15,607 nt of DNA from an uncultured Collinsella sp. (GCA_900552295.1 URZB01000009.1:1-15607), one strand, 5' to 3'. Numbered from the stretch's first letter, positions 1 through 6,877 are shown. Program-made: numbers and translations. The notes: generated by a model from the sequence alone, not told the origin.

Positions 1-6
1 GCCTTA

Positions 7-39
7 TCGTCGGCAGCGTCAGATGTGTATAAGAGACAG
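7..39 (+). other. Illumina Nextera Read-1 transposase adapter (sequencing artefact)
   Basis: These 33 bases match the Nextera/Tn5 Read-1 adapter exactly as I know it, ending in the 19-bp mosaic end AGATGTGTATAAGAGACAG. They are library-construction sequence left at the end of the contig, not biology. The six bases before it (1-6) are also non-genomic or unassigned, possibly index-derived. Genomic sequence begins at about 40, because the rpsQ reading frame becomes sensible from there. It should be trimmed and not read as a transposon end in the organism. Confidence 0.97.
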
Positions 40-98
40 GTCCTATGTCCAAGATGAAGCGTTGGCGCCTCATCGAGGTCGTCGAGCGCGCTAAATAA
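40..98 (+). CDS. rpsQ: 30S ribosomal protein S17, C-terminal fragment
   Basis: Only the last codons are present, reading PMSKMKRWRLIEVVERAK and ending at TAA 96-98. This matches the conserved C-terminus of bacterial S17 (E. coli has RPLSKTK near its end). The base pair before the first full codon (40-41, GT) fits the third position of the expected arginine codon, supporting position 40 as the first genomic base. S17 is a primary 16S rRNA-binding protein of the 30S subunit. The 5' part is missing because the contig ends here, not because the gene is broken. Its place just before rplN is the usual end of the S10 operon. Confidence 0.93.
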
Positions 99-216
99 GC
101 AGTCGCTCTTACGACTTGTACGTTTCCGAAGATGTGCGTATGCCTGGCTTGCATACCACAGGCCGTATAAAGGCAGCGCACCTCTCTTCGGTTCTTAGTT
201 CGGAGGAACATCTACC
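99..216 (+). promoter_or_regulatory. S10/spc operon boundary: hairpin, candidate promoter and RBS for rplN
   Basis: This 118-bp gap lies where many bacteria separate the S10 operon (ending rpsQ) from the spc operon (starting rplN), which has its own promoter in E. coli. A perfect inverted repeat GTATGC/GCATAC occupies 138-143 and 151-156 with a 7-nt loop and no T-run, so it is a weak terminator at best. A possible promoter is TTGTAC (116-121), 17 bp, TATGCC (139-144), which would overlap the hairpin. An isolated TATAAA at 166-171 lacks a good -35 element. The ribosome-binding site GGAGGA is at about 201-207, well spaced from ATG 217. The promoter assignment is weak. Confidence 0.4.
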
Positions 217-585
217 ATGATTCAGATGCAAACCATGCTGAACGTCGCCGACAACTCCGGCGCTCGCAAGATTCGCTGCATCAAGGTGCTTGGCGGTTCC
301 AAGCGTCGTTATGCAGGCATCGGCGATGTGTTCATCGGTGCTGTCCAGGAGGCTACCCCTGGCGCCAACGTCAAGAAGAAGGACGTTGTCCGTTGCGTCG
401 TCGTTCGCACCGTTAAGGAGATCCGCCGCAAGGATGGCTCCTACATTCGCTTTGATGAGAACGCCTGCGTTGTCATCAACAACGATGGTTCGCCCGTCGG
501 CACCCGTATCTTCGGGCCCGTCGCTCGCGAGCTTCGTGACAAGAAGTACATGAAGATCGTCTCGCTCGCTCCCGAGACCCTGTAG
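217..585 (+). CDS. rplN: 50S ribosomal protein L14
   Basis: The 122-residue product is full length for bacterial L14. The N-terminus [19 protein letters not shown] and the internal [42 protein letters not shown] and C-terminal [17 protein letters not shown] segments are all highly conserved family signatures. L14 binds 23S rRNA in the large subunit, next to L19 and at the intersubunit face, and is the usual contact of the silencing factor RsfS. The start is fixed by a strong GGAGGA ribosome-binding site and the invariant MIQ N-terminus. It is followed by rplX after 13 bp, so the two are co-transcribed, as in the standard spc operon. Confidence 0.98.
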   Translation: MIQMQTMLNVADNSGARKIRCIKVLGGSKRRYAGIGDVFIGAVQEATPGANVKKKDVVRCVVVRTVKEIRRKDGSYIRFDENACVVINNDGSPVGTRIFGPVARELRDKKYMKIVSLAPETL

Positions 586-598
586 TTAGGGGAGATAT

Positions 599-904
599 AT
601 GTATATCAAGAAGGGCGATAAGGTCCAGGTTCTCTCTGGTAAGGATCGCGGCAAGCAGGGCGTTGTCCTGCGTGCTCTCCCCGCCGAGAACAAGGTCGTT
701 GTCGAGGGCGTTTCGGTCGTCAAGAAGGCCGTCAAGCCCAACGCTGCCAACCAGCAGGGCGGCATCGTTTCGCAGGAGGCTCCTATCGACGCCTCCAACG
801 TCAATCTCGTTTGCCCCGAGTGCGGTAAGGTTACCCGCGTCGGTCACGAGAAGGACGGCAAGAACAAGCTGCGCGTCTGCAAGAAGTGCGGCCACAAGTT
901 CTAA
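599..904 (+). CDS. rplX: 50S ribosomal protein L24
   Basis: This 101-residue protein starts [21 protein letters not shown], the KOW-motif region of L24, at residues 1-35. The middle ([28 protein letters not shown]) is the typical loop segment. The C-terminus carries two Cys pairs, CPECGK and CKKCGHKF, a zinc-ribbon-like arrangement seen in many L24 proteins. L24 is an early assembly initiator that binds the 5' region of 23S rRNA. The RBS AGGGGAGA lies just before ATG 599. Unusually, the next spc-operon gene (rplE) is absent and an intrinsic terminator follows 26 bp after the stop codon. The identity is clear; the operon break is the odd feature. Confidence 0.97.
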   Translation: MYIKKGDKVQVLSGKDRGKQGVVLRALPAENKVVVEGVSVVKKAVKPNAANQQGGIVSQEAPIDASNVNLVCPECGKVTRVGHEKDGKNKLRVCKKCGHKF

Positions 905-930
905 GCTGCCCGCAACATCAAGTTGCTAGC

Positions 931-966
931 AAAGGCCCGGATGCCCCACGGCACCCGGGCCTTTTT
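931..966 (+). terminator. Intrinsic terminator after rplX
   Basis: A stem of AAAGGCCCGG (931-940) pairs with CCGGGCCTTT (955-964). An inner stem TGCC/GGCA (942-945, 950-953) continues after one A-C mismatch, with loop CCAC. The right arm runs straight into a five-T run (962-966). This is a textbook rho-independent terminator on the + strand; the A-run on the left gives it some bidirectional character. It ends the rpsQ-rplN-rplX transcript. Confidence 0.93.
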
Positions 967-976
967 CTATCCCTAC

Positions 977-1136
977 TCATTGGGGACAGACTTAAATGAG
1001 TGGCCGTTGAAATGCCGGCACCTGGGGGCGTTCATTTTCTGTCGGCAGCTGGGGACGACCATTCATTGGGGACAGACTTAAATGACCAGTCGTTGGGGGG
1101 ACAGTCTCTATGTGCCGGCAGTTTGGGACGATCCTT
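977..1136. repeat. Interspersed GGGGACAG-type repeat cluster
   Basis: Two identical 23-bp copies of TCATTGGGGACAGACTTAAATGA-type sequence lie at 977-999 and 1063-1085; their ends TCATT and AATGA are complementary. A related GGGGGGACAGTCT core is at 1095-1106. Interleaved are three copies of a second motif starting TGYCGGCA and continuing to a GGGACG-like core: 1013-1034, 1040-1066 and 1113-1136. No gene fits here. The pattern resembles REP-type intergenic repeats mobilised by a RAYT or a similar element, but no transposase is visible in the window. Positions 1137-1229 show nothing I can assign. Confidence 0.75.
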
Positions 1137-1229
1137 TGATGTCTGATGCCCCCAGAGGGGTGAAGTAATACAGCTGGGTCTGTCTTTTAGGGCTTTGGTG
1201 TTCCGCCCCTTTATGTTTCACAAGGATCG

Positions 1230-1414
1230 TCGCATGCGCATTTACGCGCATAGCCTTGCGCGACAATGCGCATAGCCGCGCAAACATCTGCCAACTATGG
1301 CTAAATAATGACCGATAAGCAAATAAATACGCAAACACGAGCAGATACGCGCGCAATTGTGCGACTATAGGTTTGTTAGAAATGAAGGACTTCCGATGAC
1401 TCAGGAGGCACATC
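1230..1414 (+). promoter_or_regulatory. Upstream control region of the oxidoreductase-DeoR unit
   Basis: The pentamer GCGCA occurs at 1236, 1246, 1268 and 1351. Two of the copies extend to the identical decamer GCGCATAGCC (1246-1255 and 1268-1277), 22 bp apart, or about two helical turns. An imperfect palindrome CGCGCAATTGTGCG is at 1350-1363. Repeats on helical spacing upstream of an operon that encodes its own DeoR-type repressor suggest operators. I see no convincing -35/-10 pair; a TATAGG at 1366-1371 is the best -10 candidate. The RBS AGGAGG at 1403-1408 fixes the start at 1415. Confidence 0.4.
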
Positions 1415-2494
1415 ATGGCAGATTCCAAACAGGCTCCGCTCGACGCCGAGGCAGCCGCAAAGGCGGCGTTTGCCTCGGTCCAGAATCAGCCGTTCCCAAA
1501 CGACATCTTTACGGCTCCCGAGCTTCGTTGGGCTGTAATTGGGTGTGGCGTTATCGCCAACCAGATGGCTCAGTCTCTCGCCCTTGCCGGCCGAAAGCTC
1601 GCGGGCGTTGCCAACCGCACGCTGTCCAAGGCTCAGGCTTTTGCAGAGCAGTATGGCGTTGAGAAGGTCTATGGCACGGTCGAGGATCTCTACGCCGATC
1701 CGGACATTGACGCAGTCTATATCACCACGCCGCACAACACGCATATCACCTATCTGCGAGCCGCTCTGGCAGCTGGCAAGCACGTGCTCTGCGAGAAGGC
1801 CATTACCCTCAATTCCGCCGAGCTTGACGAGGCCCGCGCCATTGCCGACGAGCACAACGTGGTCCTTATGGACGCCACCACGGTGCTTCACATGCCCTTG
1901 TATCAGGAGCTGCGTCGTCGCATGGATGTCGGCGAGTTCGGCCGCATGAATCTCGCTCAGCTCAACTTTGGCAGCTATAAGGAGTACGGCGACCTGACCA
2001 ACCGCTTCTACAACCGTAGCCTTGCCGGTGGCGCCATGCTCGACATTGGCGTGTATGCGCTCTCCGTTATGCGCCTCTTTATGGCGAGCCAGCCCGCTGA
2101 GGTTGTCTCGCTGGGCAACACCTGTGAGACCGGTGTCGACGTTGCGGGCGGCATTGTCTGCCGTAACGCCGAGCAGCAGCTGGGTGTTGTGAGCCTCACG
2201 CTCCACTCCAAGCAGCCCAAGCGCTCGGTCATCAGCTTCGACAAGTGCTATATCGAGGTCAACGAGTATCCGCGCGCCGATCACGCGACCATCGTGTGGA
2301 CTGTGGACGGCCACCGCGAGGAGGTCCACGCCGGCACCGAAGCTTACGCCCTTTGCTATGAGATGGCCGATCTTGAGAAGGCCGTTGCCGGCGACGACTC
2401 CAAGCGCGAGCTGCTGGATTATGCTTCTGATGTTATGGAGCTTATGACCAAGCTCCGCGCCGATTGGGGAGTCGTGTACCCCGAGGAGGAGTAA
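1415..2494 (+). CDS. Gfo/Idh/MocA-family NAD(P)-dependent oxidoreductase
   Basis: The 359-residue protein has a Rossmann fold beginning at about residue 37 (LRWAVIGCGVIANQMA, GxGxxA at 43-48), then TTPHNTH (104-110) and the family's catalytic-lysine motif as EKA (127-129, K128) instead of the usual EKP. The C-terminal half contains GGAMLDIGVYAL, typical of the substrate-binding domain. Such enzymes oxidise or reduce sugars, inositols or related diols with NAD(P); the substrate cannot be named from sequence. There is an Ala-rich extension of about 35 residues before the Rossmann fold. The start is kept because AGGAGG lies 6 bases upstream. The DeoR-type gene begins 3 bp after the stop, so the two form an operon, pointing to carbohydrate-related metabolism. 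Cytoplasmic; no signal peptide. Confidence 0.88.
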   Translation: MADSKQAPLDAEAAAKAAFASVQNQPFPNDIFTAPELRWAVIGCGVIANQMAQSLALAGRKLAGVANRTLSKAQAFAEQYGVEKVYGTVEDLYADPDIDAVYITTPHNTHITYLRAALAAGKHVLCEKAITLNSAELDEARAIADEHNVVLMDATTVLHMPLYQELRRRMDVGEFGRMNLAQLNFGSYKEYGDLTNRFYNRSLAGGAMLDIGVYALSVMRLFMASQPAEVVSLGNTCETGVDVAGGIVCRNAEQQLGVVSLTLHSKQPKRSVISFDKCYIEVNEYPRADHATIVWTVDGHREEVHAGTEAYALCYEMADLEKAVAGDDSKRELLDYASDVMELMTKLRADWGVVYPEEE

Positions 2495-2497
2495 GCG

Positions 2498-3244
2498 ATG
2501 CTTGCGGAAGATAGGCTCAATGCGATCGTGTCGATGGTGCAGCAGGCCGGCTCGGTTACCGTGCCGGAACTTGCCGAGGCCCTGGGCGTGACACCGTCCA
2601 CCATTCGCCGTGACTTGCAAACGCTCGACCGCGCGCACCGTATCGCCAAGGTGCACGGAGGTGCGACGAGTCTGGAGCGCGCGCACGTGACGCGCGACTT
2701 GACGATCAGCGAACGCAGTGATCTCCATAACGATGACAAGGAGCGCATCTGTGCTCGTGCCGCGGCCCTGGTGGAGCCCGATAGCTTTGTGTATATCGAT
2801 TCGGGCTCAACGACCCTCAAGCTCATCGAGCATCTTCCGCGTCTCGACGGCGTCACCTATGTGACCGATTCCGTGCTCCATGCTCAGCACCTTGCTTTGC
2901 GCGGCATGCGTACCGTGGTGCTGGGCGGCGAGCTCAAACCCGAGACCGAGGCGCTCGTTGGCCCCGATGCCTTGGCAACCCTGGACCGCTATAACTTCAA
3001 CTGCGGCTTTTGGGGATCCAACGGCATCGCGGCCGAGCAAGGTCTCACCACACCGGATATCGAGGAAGCACAGGTCAAGCGTATCTCGATGCGCCATACC
3101 GCCAAACGCTTCGTAATCTCGGACGCCAGTAAATTTGGCATGGTGGCGCCCGTCAAGTTCGCGGACTTCCGCGACGCAACGATTATTACCGCAGGCGAGG
3201 TCCCCGCCAAGTACCGGGCAATGGACAACGTCATCACGGTCTAG
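2498..3244 (+). CDS. DeoR-family transcriptional regulator
   Basis: This 248-residue protein has an N-terminal DeoR helix-turn-helix (about 5-57: VPELAEALGVTPSTIRRDLQ, then KVHGGA) and a C-terminal DeoRC effector domain. The DeoRC domain shows DSGSTTLKLIEHL (101-113), GGELKPETEALVGP, GLTTPDIEEAQVKR and DASKFG. DeoR proteins usually repress sugar or nucleoside genes and respond to phosphorylated sugars bound in the DeoRC domain. Length and motif order are normal for the family. The start ATG lies 3 bp after the oxidoreductase stop; the GAGGAGGAG run closing that gene serves as its ribosome-binding site. Autoregulation through the repeats at 1230-1365 is plausible but inferred. The effector is unknown. 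Confidence 0.93.
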   Translation: MLAEDRLNAIVSMVQQAGSVTVPELAEALGVTPSTIRRDLQTLDRAHRIAKVHGGATSLERAHVTRDLTISERSDLHNDDKERICARAAALVEPDSFVYIDSGSTTLKLIEHLPRLDGVTYVTDSVLHAQHLALRGMRTVVLGGELKPETEALVGPDALATLDRYNFNCGFWGSNGIAAEQGLTTPDIEEAQVKRISMRHTAKRFVISDASKFGMVAPVKFADFRDATIITAGEVPAKYRAMDNVITV

Positions 3245-3268
3245 CAGCAGGGGACGGGCTAAGGCCAA

Positions 3269-3305
3269 AACCACCACAAAGGGGCCTGTCCCCATTGTGG
3301 TGGTT
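3269..3305. repeat. 37-nt hairpin repeat, copy A
   Basis: AACCACCACAA (3269-3279) and TTGTGGTGGTT (3295-3305) form a perfect 11-bp stem. Inside, GGGG (3281-3284) pairs with CCCC (3290-3293) around the loop CCTGT. The sequence recurs almost identically at 3639-3675. It lies 24 bp after the DeoR stop codon and is not followed by a T-run on the + strand, so it is a weak terminator there. Its minus-strand core TGGGGACAGG links it to the repeats at 977-1136. Confidence 0.85.
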
Positions 3306-3337
3306 AGCAACGGAAACCGAGTAGTTTTCTCAATAGA

Positions 3338-3372
3338 AAAGCGGCAACGTCCATCACGGGCGTTGCCGCTTT
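3338..3372. terminator. Inverted repeat, possible terminator of the DeoR unit
   Basis: AAAGCGGCAACG (3338-3349) pairs perfectly with CGTTGCCGCTTT (3361-3372) around an 11-nt loop. The right arm ends in TTTC followed by a T-rich but interrupted stretch, so it is a plausible though imperfect intrinsic terminator for the + strand unit ending at 3244. The left-hand AAAA would give a short T-run in the opposite direction. Confidence 0.6.
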
Positions 3373-3387
3373 CGTTGTCTACCGGTT

Positions 3388-3607
3388 TGTCTACGTCTGT
3401 AACAACTGGACCGTTAAAAGTGGGTTAGATGTTACAGAGTGAGATACTTCCGAACCGCACCGTCCCTTTGTCTCAATCTGTAACATCTTGGGCCGATTTT
3501 GCCGAGTTGTTGTTACAGATTGAGATTTTCCCTTAAGGGGGATTCGAATGTCTCGATCTGTAACAGATAGGCCGGAAAATGAGCTCTAACTGTTACAGAT
3601 CGAGACG
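3388..3607. repeat. Three tandem 80-81-bp hairpin units (TGTAACA array)
   Basis: A 17-bp motif close to TGTCTCRATCTGTAACA occurs six times in strictly alternating orientation: + at 3388, 3469 and 3549; - at 3430, 3511 and 3591. Forward copies are 81 and 80 bp apart, and so are reverse copies. Every forward/reverse pair encloses exactly 25 nt (3405-3429, 3486-3510, 3566-3590). The second pair forms a perfect 15-bp stem (3471-3485/3511-3525) and the third a 16-bp stem (3550-3565/3591-3606). The first is degenerate beyond its inner 9 bp. A3475-T3521 in unit 2 becomes G3555-C3601 in unit 3, a compensatory change. No open reading frame of merit is present. Confidence 0.85.
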
Positions 3608-3638
3608 TTTTGGGACCGCGGCTGAGCCATTGCGGCAA

Positions 3639-3675
3639 AACTACCACAAAGGTGCCTGTCCCCATTGTGGTGGTT
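3639..3675. repeat. 37-nt hairpin repeat, copy B; possible terminator for the - strand operon
   Basis: This copy differs from the one at 3269-3305 at two positions, AACTACCACAA for AACCACCACAA and GGTG for GGGG. Each difference weakens the stem slightly (one T-G wobble, one mismatch). Its right edge overlaps the stop codon of the minus-strand pseudouridine synthase. Read on the minus strand, the hairpin is followed by TTTTG, so it may serve as that operon's terminator. Confidence 0.8.
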
Positions 3676-4334
3676 TAGGGCTCCCAGGGGCAGGGGGCTT
3701 CGATATAGATATGCTCGCCGGTTACGGGATGCGTGAAGGACACGCTGTGGGCGTGGAGCATCAGGCCGCAGGGGCGCGGCGTTCCGTACAGGTCGTCGCC
3801 AACCAGGGGATGACGCTCGCTCGCCAGATGCACGCGAATCTGATGCTTGCGGCCGGTGAGCAACTCGACATCGATATACGAGCGCGCGGGCAGGCCACGA
3901 TGGCTCTTAAGACGTTTGAGCACCTTCACGCACGTTTGAGACGGCTTGCCGCTGGCGCCGACGCGCATCTTTCGGCTGTCGTGACGGTCGCGGGCGATGG
4001 GCTTGTCGATGAGCTTCTCGTTCCAGTCGATCTTGCCCTCGGCCAGCGCCAGATAGTGCTTTTCGAAGGCGTGGTCGATGACCATCTGGTCAAAGGCGGG
4101 CTGCGTCTGCTTGTCGAGCGAAAACAGCACTACGCCGGTGGTGTCGCGGTCCAGGCGGTTGAGCGGCTGCATGTCGGTCGCGGCAAAGCCGTCGCCCATC
4201 GCCAGCAGCAGGTCGCTGGCGTAGTCAGTAAGCGTGCGCTCGCCGGTGCCGTCGCCGTGGACGATCATGCCGGCGGGCTTGTCGATGGCCATGAGCCAGG
4301 CGTCGCAGTAGAGGACTTGAGGTTCTTCGTTCAC
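3675..4334 (-). CDS. RluA-family pseudouridine synthase
   Basis: This 219-residue enzyme converts uridine to pseudouridine in RNA. It carries the RluA-family catalytic motif as RLDRDTTG (60-67), with D62 the expected catalytic aspartate. It also has DKPAGMIVH (18-26), GRKHQIRVHLA (161-171), GDDLYG (179-184) and LMLHAHSVSFTHPVTGE near the C-terminus. It has no N-terminal S4 RNA-binding domain, so it resembles the short RluA/TruC-like forms, and target and position are unknown. The start is a GTG (4332-4334 on this strand), supported by a GAAAGG ribosome-binding site 8-10 bases upstream in the short gap after the U32 gene. It is the second gene of a two-gene operon. Its stop codon overlaps a hairpin repeat. 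Confidence 0.93.
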   Translation of the reverse strand: MNEEPQVLYCDAWLMAIDKPAGMIVHGDGTGERTLTDYASDLLLAMGDGFAATDMQPLNRLDRDTTGVVLFSLDKQTQPAFDQMVIDHAFEKHYLALAEGKIDWNEKLIDKPIARDRHDSRKMRVGASGKPSQTCVKVLKRLKSHRGLPARSYIDVELLTGRKHQIRVHLASERHPLVGDDLYGTPRPCGLMLHAHSVSFTHPVTGEHIYIEAPCPWEP

Positions 4335-4349
4335 GTGTAAGCCTTTCGG

Positions 4350-6845
4350 TTAGCTGATTCCCACAAACATGCAGCCCGAGGTCGCCCCGCGCAGACGGGC
4401 GGCGGGCTTACGGCCGGCCTGCGCTGCTTCGATGGCACGACGGACGCGGGCGACGGCACGGCCCACCTCATCCGTCTCGAGCAGCGTTCCGTCTACCATG
4501 AGACGACGCACGCCGGCATCGAGCAGCTGAGGGACCTGCGGCGTGAGGTCGATGGGGTAGGCATCGTACAGGCGAGAGCGGCCGTGGATGTCAGTTCGGA
4601 CGGGCATGACCTTGCCGTCGATATTCTTGAGCGACAGCTTGCGGGCGCGCAGGCGGCAGTTGGCGCAATCGTGGATGCAGCCGTTGGCAACCTGCAGAAT
4701 GCAATGCTCGCTTGTCATGACGCGCGGGCGGCCAAAGACGGTGATACCCAGAGCCGTGGGCGCGGCGGCGCCGAGCGAGACAATCTCGTCGAGCGTGATT
4801 TCGGGCGAGAGCCAAAACGCACCGGCTCCGCGCGCGGCAAGCGCCTCCATGCAGGGCGTGTTGTGCACCGGCAGGCAAGAGCGAATCTCGGCTGTGGCGC
4901 CAACCTGGGCGGCCAGGGCAAGCTCAGAGATGTTGCCAATAGCGACCGTGGCGCCGTCAACAACCCACGGGTCGACGCGTGCGTGGTCAACGGCGCGGCA
5001 GACCTCGTCGAGTACGGGCACGATACCCTGCTCAAATGTATCGGCAGGGGAGAGTCCGACAGCCTCGAGCGCGTCGGTGGTCATATAGATGCGCGTTGCA
5101 CCCTCCGCCCGCGCTGTCTCGGCGGCCTCGAGCGAGGTGACGGTGGCGCAGATCTGCGGCTCGTCGCGGTAGTGCTCGGGCGCGGGGCGGGAATCACTGG
5201 TGACAATCGCTGGCAGCTCGAGCGTTTTCGCGCGCTCCGCGTACGGCGCCAGAATGGCCTCTTCCAGCGCCTTGCAAGCGGCGGCGCGCACCTTATGTAC
5301 GGTGGAGAAACCCATGCCACAGCCCTCATCGAGCGCCACCTCAAAGCTCACAGCCTCAAAGGGAGAGGAACCCATGCGGCCGACGTGCTCAACCAGATCG
5401 GACGCCTCGACCGCACGGGTCTTGGCGGCTTCGACGGTAAAACCCGTGGCCGTGGCCGTAAGCGAAGGGTCGTCGCAGCAGGTGAGCGTAACGGTAAACG
5501 GCTCGCCCAGACGCGCCACGACGGACACATCAACAGCTCGGCGGCGCAGCACATCGCGCTTGAGCGCGGCGCCGGCGGCGTCGATGGCACGCTGACTGCG
5601 AATCACGCGGACGCGGCAGCCCTCGGGCATGCTGCGGGGTACGCGACATTCGATGACTTCACCGGCTGCGGCATCATCGGCGGCAATGGTGGTCAGGAAC
5701 TGGTCAAACTCGTTATCGTGGCGAAGCTCCAGCAGGTCGCCCTTGCCCACGGGCTCAAACAGCTCAATGCGGGCGATGGCGGCGCGGCGACGGCGGTCGT
5801 CGGGCTTGAGGCCGCGCACATCGCGGTTGGCCGGACGGCTGCCCAGCACCGTGCCCACGATCTGGCCGCGGTTGTTGGAACGCTCATAGCTCATCATCTC
5901 GTCGCCCGAGGTGCCGTCCTGATAGGCGTGCGTAAAGTCGCGGTTAAAGCAGCGCTTGAGCTGGCGCTGGCGGGCGGCTTCCTCGTCCTTGGCAACGGTG
6001 GCTCCGGCCAGCATGTCATCAATCTGATGACGATACACGTCGACGATGGAGTACACGTAATCAGGGGCCTTCATGCGGCCCTCGAGCTTGAGCGATGCGG
6101 CGCCGGCGTCATACAGACGGCGAACGAGCTGCGAAGTGTTGGTGTCACGCGGGCATAGTGCGCGCTCGCGACCGGCAGGGGAGAGCGAGCGGCCGTTCTC
6201 GTCAATTAGCTCGTAGGGCAGGCGACAGGGTTGAGCGCACATGCCGCGGTTGGCCGAGCGGCCCGCCATGGCAAAGCTCGACAGCAGGCACAGGCCCGAG
6301 TAGCAAAAGCAGATGGCGCCGTGGCTAAAGACCTCAAGGTCCACATCGGGCGCGGCATCGTGGATGGCGGCAATCTCGTCGATGGAAAGCTCGCGCGAGA
6401 GGGTCACGCGGTCGGCGCCCTGCTCGCGGCACCAAAGGGTTCCGCGGTCGTCGTGGATGTTTGCCTGGGTCGAGATATGCGTCTCGATGCTGGGCATCGT
6501 GCGCTTGACCTCAAAGAACAGGCCCCAGTCCTGGATGATGAAGGCGTCGGCGCCCAACGTGGAGCAGCGATGGATGAGCTGCAGCGCATCGCTCATCTCG
6601 GATTCCTTGATGACGATGTTGACCGTGACGTAGACGCGCGAGCCGGCCAGATGCGCGGCGCGGCAGGCCTGCTCAAAGGCCTCGTCGGTAAAGTTGGTGG
6701 CCTTGCGGCGTGCGTTGAAGCTGCCCATGCCGCAGTAGATGGCGTCTGCCCCGGCGGCGAGTGCGGCGGCAAAGGGCTCGGGCCCTCCGGCGGGCGCCAA
6801 AAGCTCGGGTCTGCGGTTGGTGGTTCGACTGGCGGTTGCGGTCAT
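4350..6845 (-). CDS. U32-family protein, large DUF3656 type (RlhA-like)
   Basis: The 831-residue protein opens with the U32 TIM-barrel-like domain: ELLAPAGGPEPFAAALAAGADAIYCG (14-39), IIQDWG, STQANIHD, and the signature FSHGAICFCYSGLCLLSS (173-190) with GRSANRGMCAQPCRLPY (195-211) and SLKLEGRMKAPDYV. C179, C186, C203 and perhaps C231 resemble the [4Fe-4S] ligands of UbiU-type members. A long middle region and a second C-terminal module (NGCIHDCANC, GKVMPVRTD) match the larger DUF3656 form. Members once annotated as collagenases include RlhA (23S rRNA C2501 hydroxylation), TrhP and UbiU/V; an RNA-hydroxylation role is the likeliest here, helped by the pseudouridine synthase 15 bp downstream. 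The start ATG has AAAGG about 8 bases upstream. The exact substrate is not provable from sequence. Confidence 0.88.
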   Translation of the reverse strand: MTATASRTTNRRPELLAPAGGPEPFAAALAAGADAIYCGMGSFNARRKATNFTDEAFEQACRAAHLAGSRVYVTVNIVIKESEMSDALQLIHRCSTLGADAFIIQDWGLFFEVKRTMPSIETHISTQANIHDDRGTLWCREQGADRVTLSRELSIDEIAAIHDAAPDVDLEVFSHGAICFCYSGLCLLSSFAMAGRSANRGMCAQPCRLPYELIDENGRSLSPAGRERALCPRDTNTSQLVRRLYDAGAASLKLEGRMKAPDYVYSIVDVYRHQIDDMLAGATVAKDEEAARQRQLKRCFNRDFTHAYQDGTSGDEMMSYERSNNRGQIVGTVLGSRPANRDVRGLKPDDRRRRAAIARIELFEPVGKGDLLELRHDNEFDQFLTTIAADDAAAGEVIECRVPRSMPEGCRVRVIRSQRAIDAAGAALKRDVLRRRAVDVSVVARLGEPFTVTLTCCDDPSLTATATGFTVEAAKTRAVEASDLVEHVGRMGSSPFEAVSFEVALDEGCGMGFSTVHKVRAAACKALEEAILAPYAERAKTLELPAIVTSDSRPAPEHYRDEPQICATVTSLEAAETARAEGATRIYMTTDALEAVGLSPADTFEQGIVPVLDEVCRAVDHARVDPWVVDGATVAIGNISELALAAQVGATAEIRSCLPVHNTPCMEALAARGAGAFWLSPEITLDEIVSLGAAAPTALGITVFGRPRVMTSEHCILQVANGCIHDCANCRLRARKLSLKNIDGKVMPVRTDIHGRSRLYDAYPIDLTPQVPQLLDAGVRRLMVDGTLLETDEVGRAVARVRRAIEAAQAGRKPAARLRGATSGCMFVGIS

Positions 6846-6877
6846 ATCCTGCCTTTCAAAATGCTCAGATATTCAAA

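Noticed and set aside
21..39. Genuine Tn5/IS50 end in the chromosome
   Set aside because: The mosaic end is joined to the Read-1 adapter primer sequence, which only occurs in sequencing libraries.
1376..2728. Long - strand open frame opposite the oxidoreductase and DeoR genes
   Set aside because: No recognisable domain, biased composition, and it lies against two well-supported genes.
3388..3607. CRISPR array
   Set aside because: Repeats alternate in orientation, the arms pair with each other, and the intervening 25-nt and 21-22-nt segments resemble each other; no cas genes are near.
4584..6158. Long + strand open frame opposite the U32 gene
   Set aside because: Shadow of a strongly supported - strand gene; Gly/Ala/His-rich translation with no motif.
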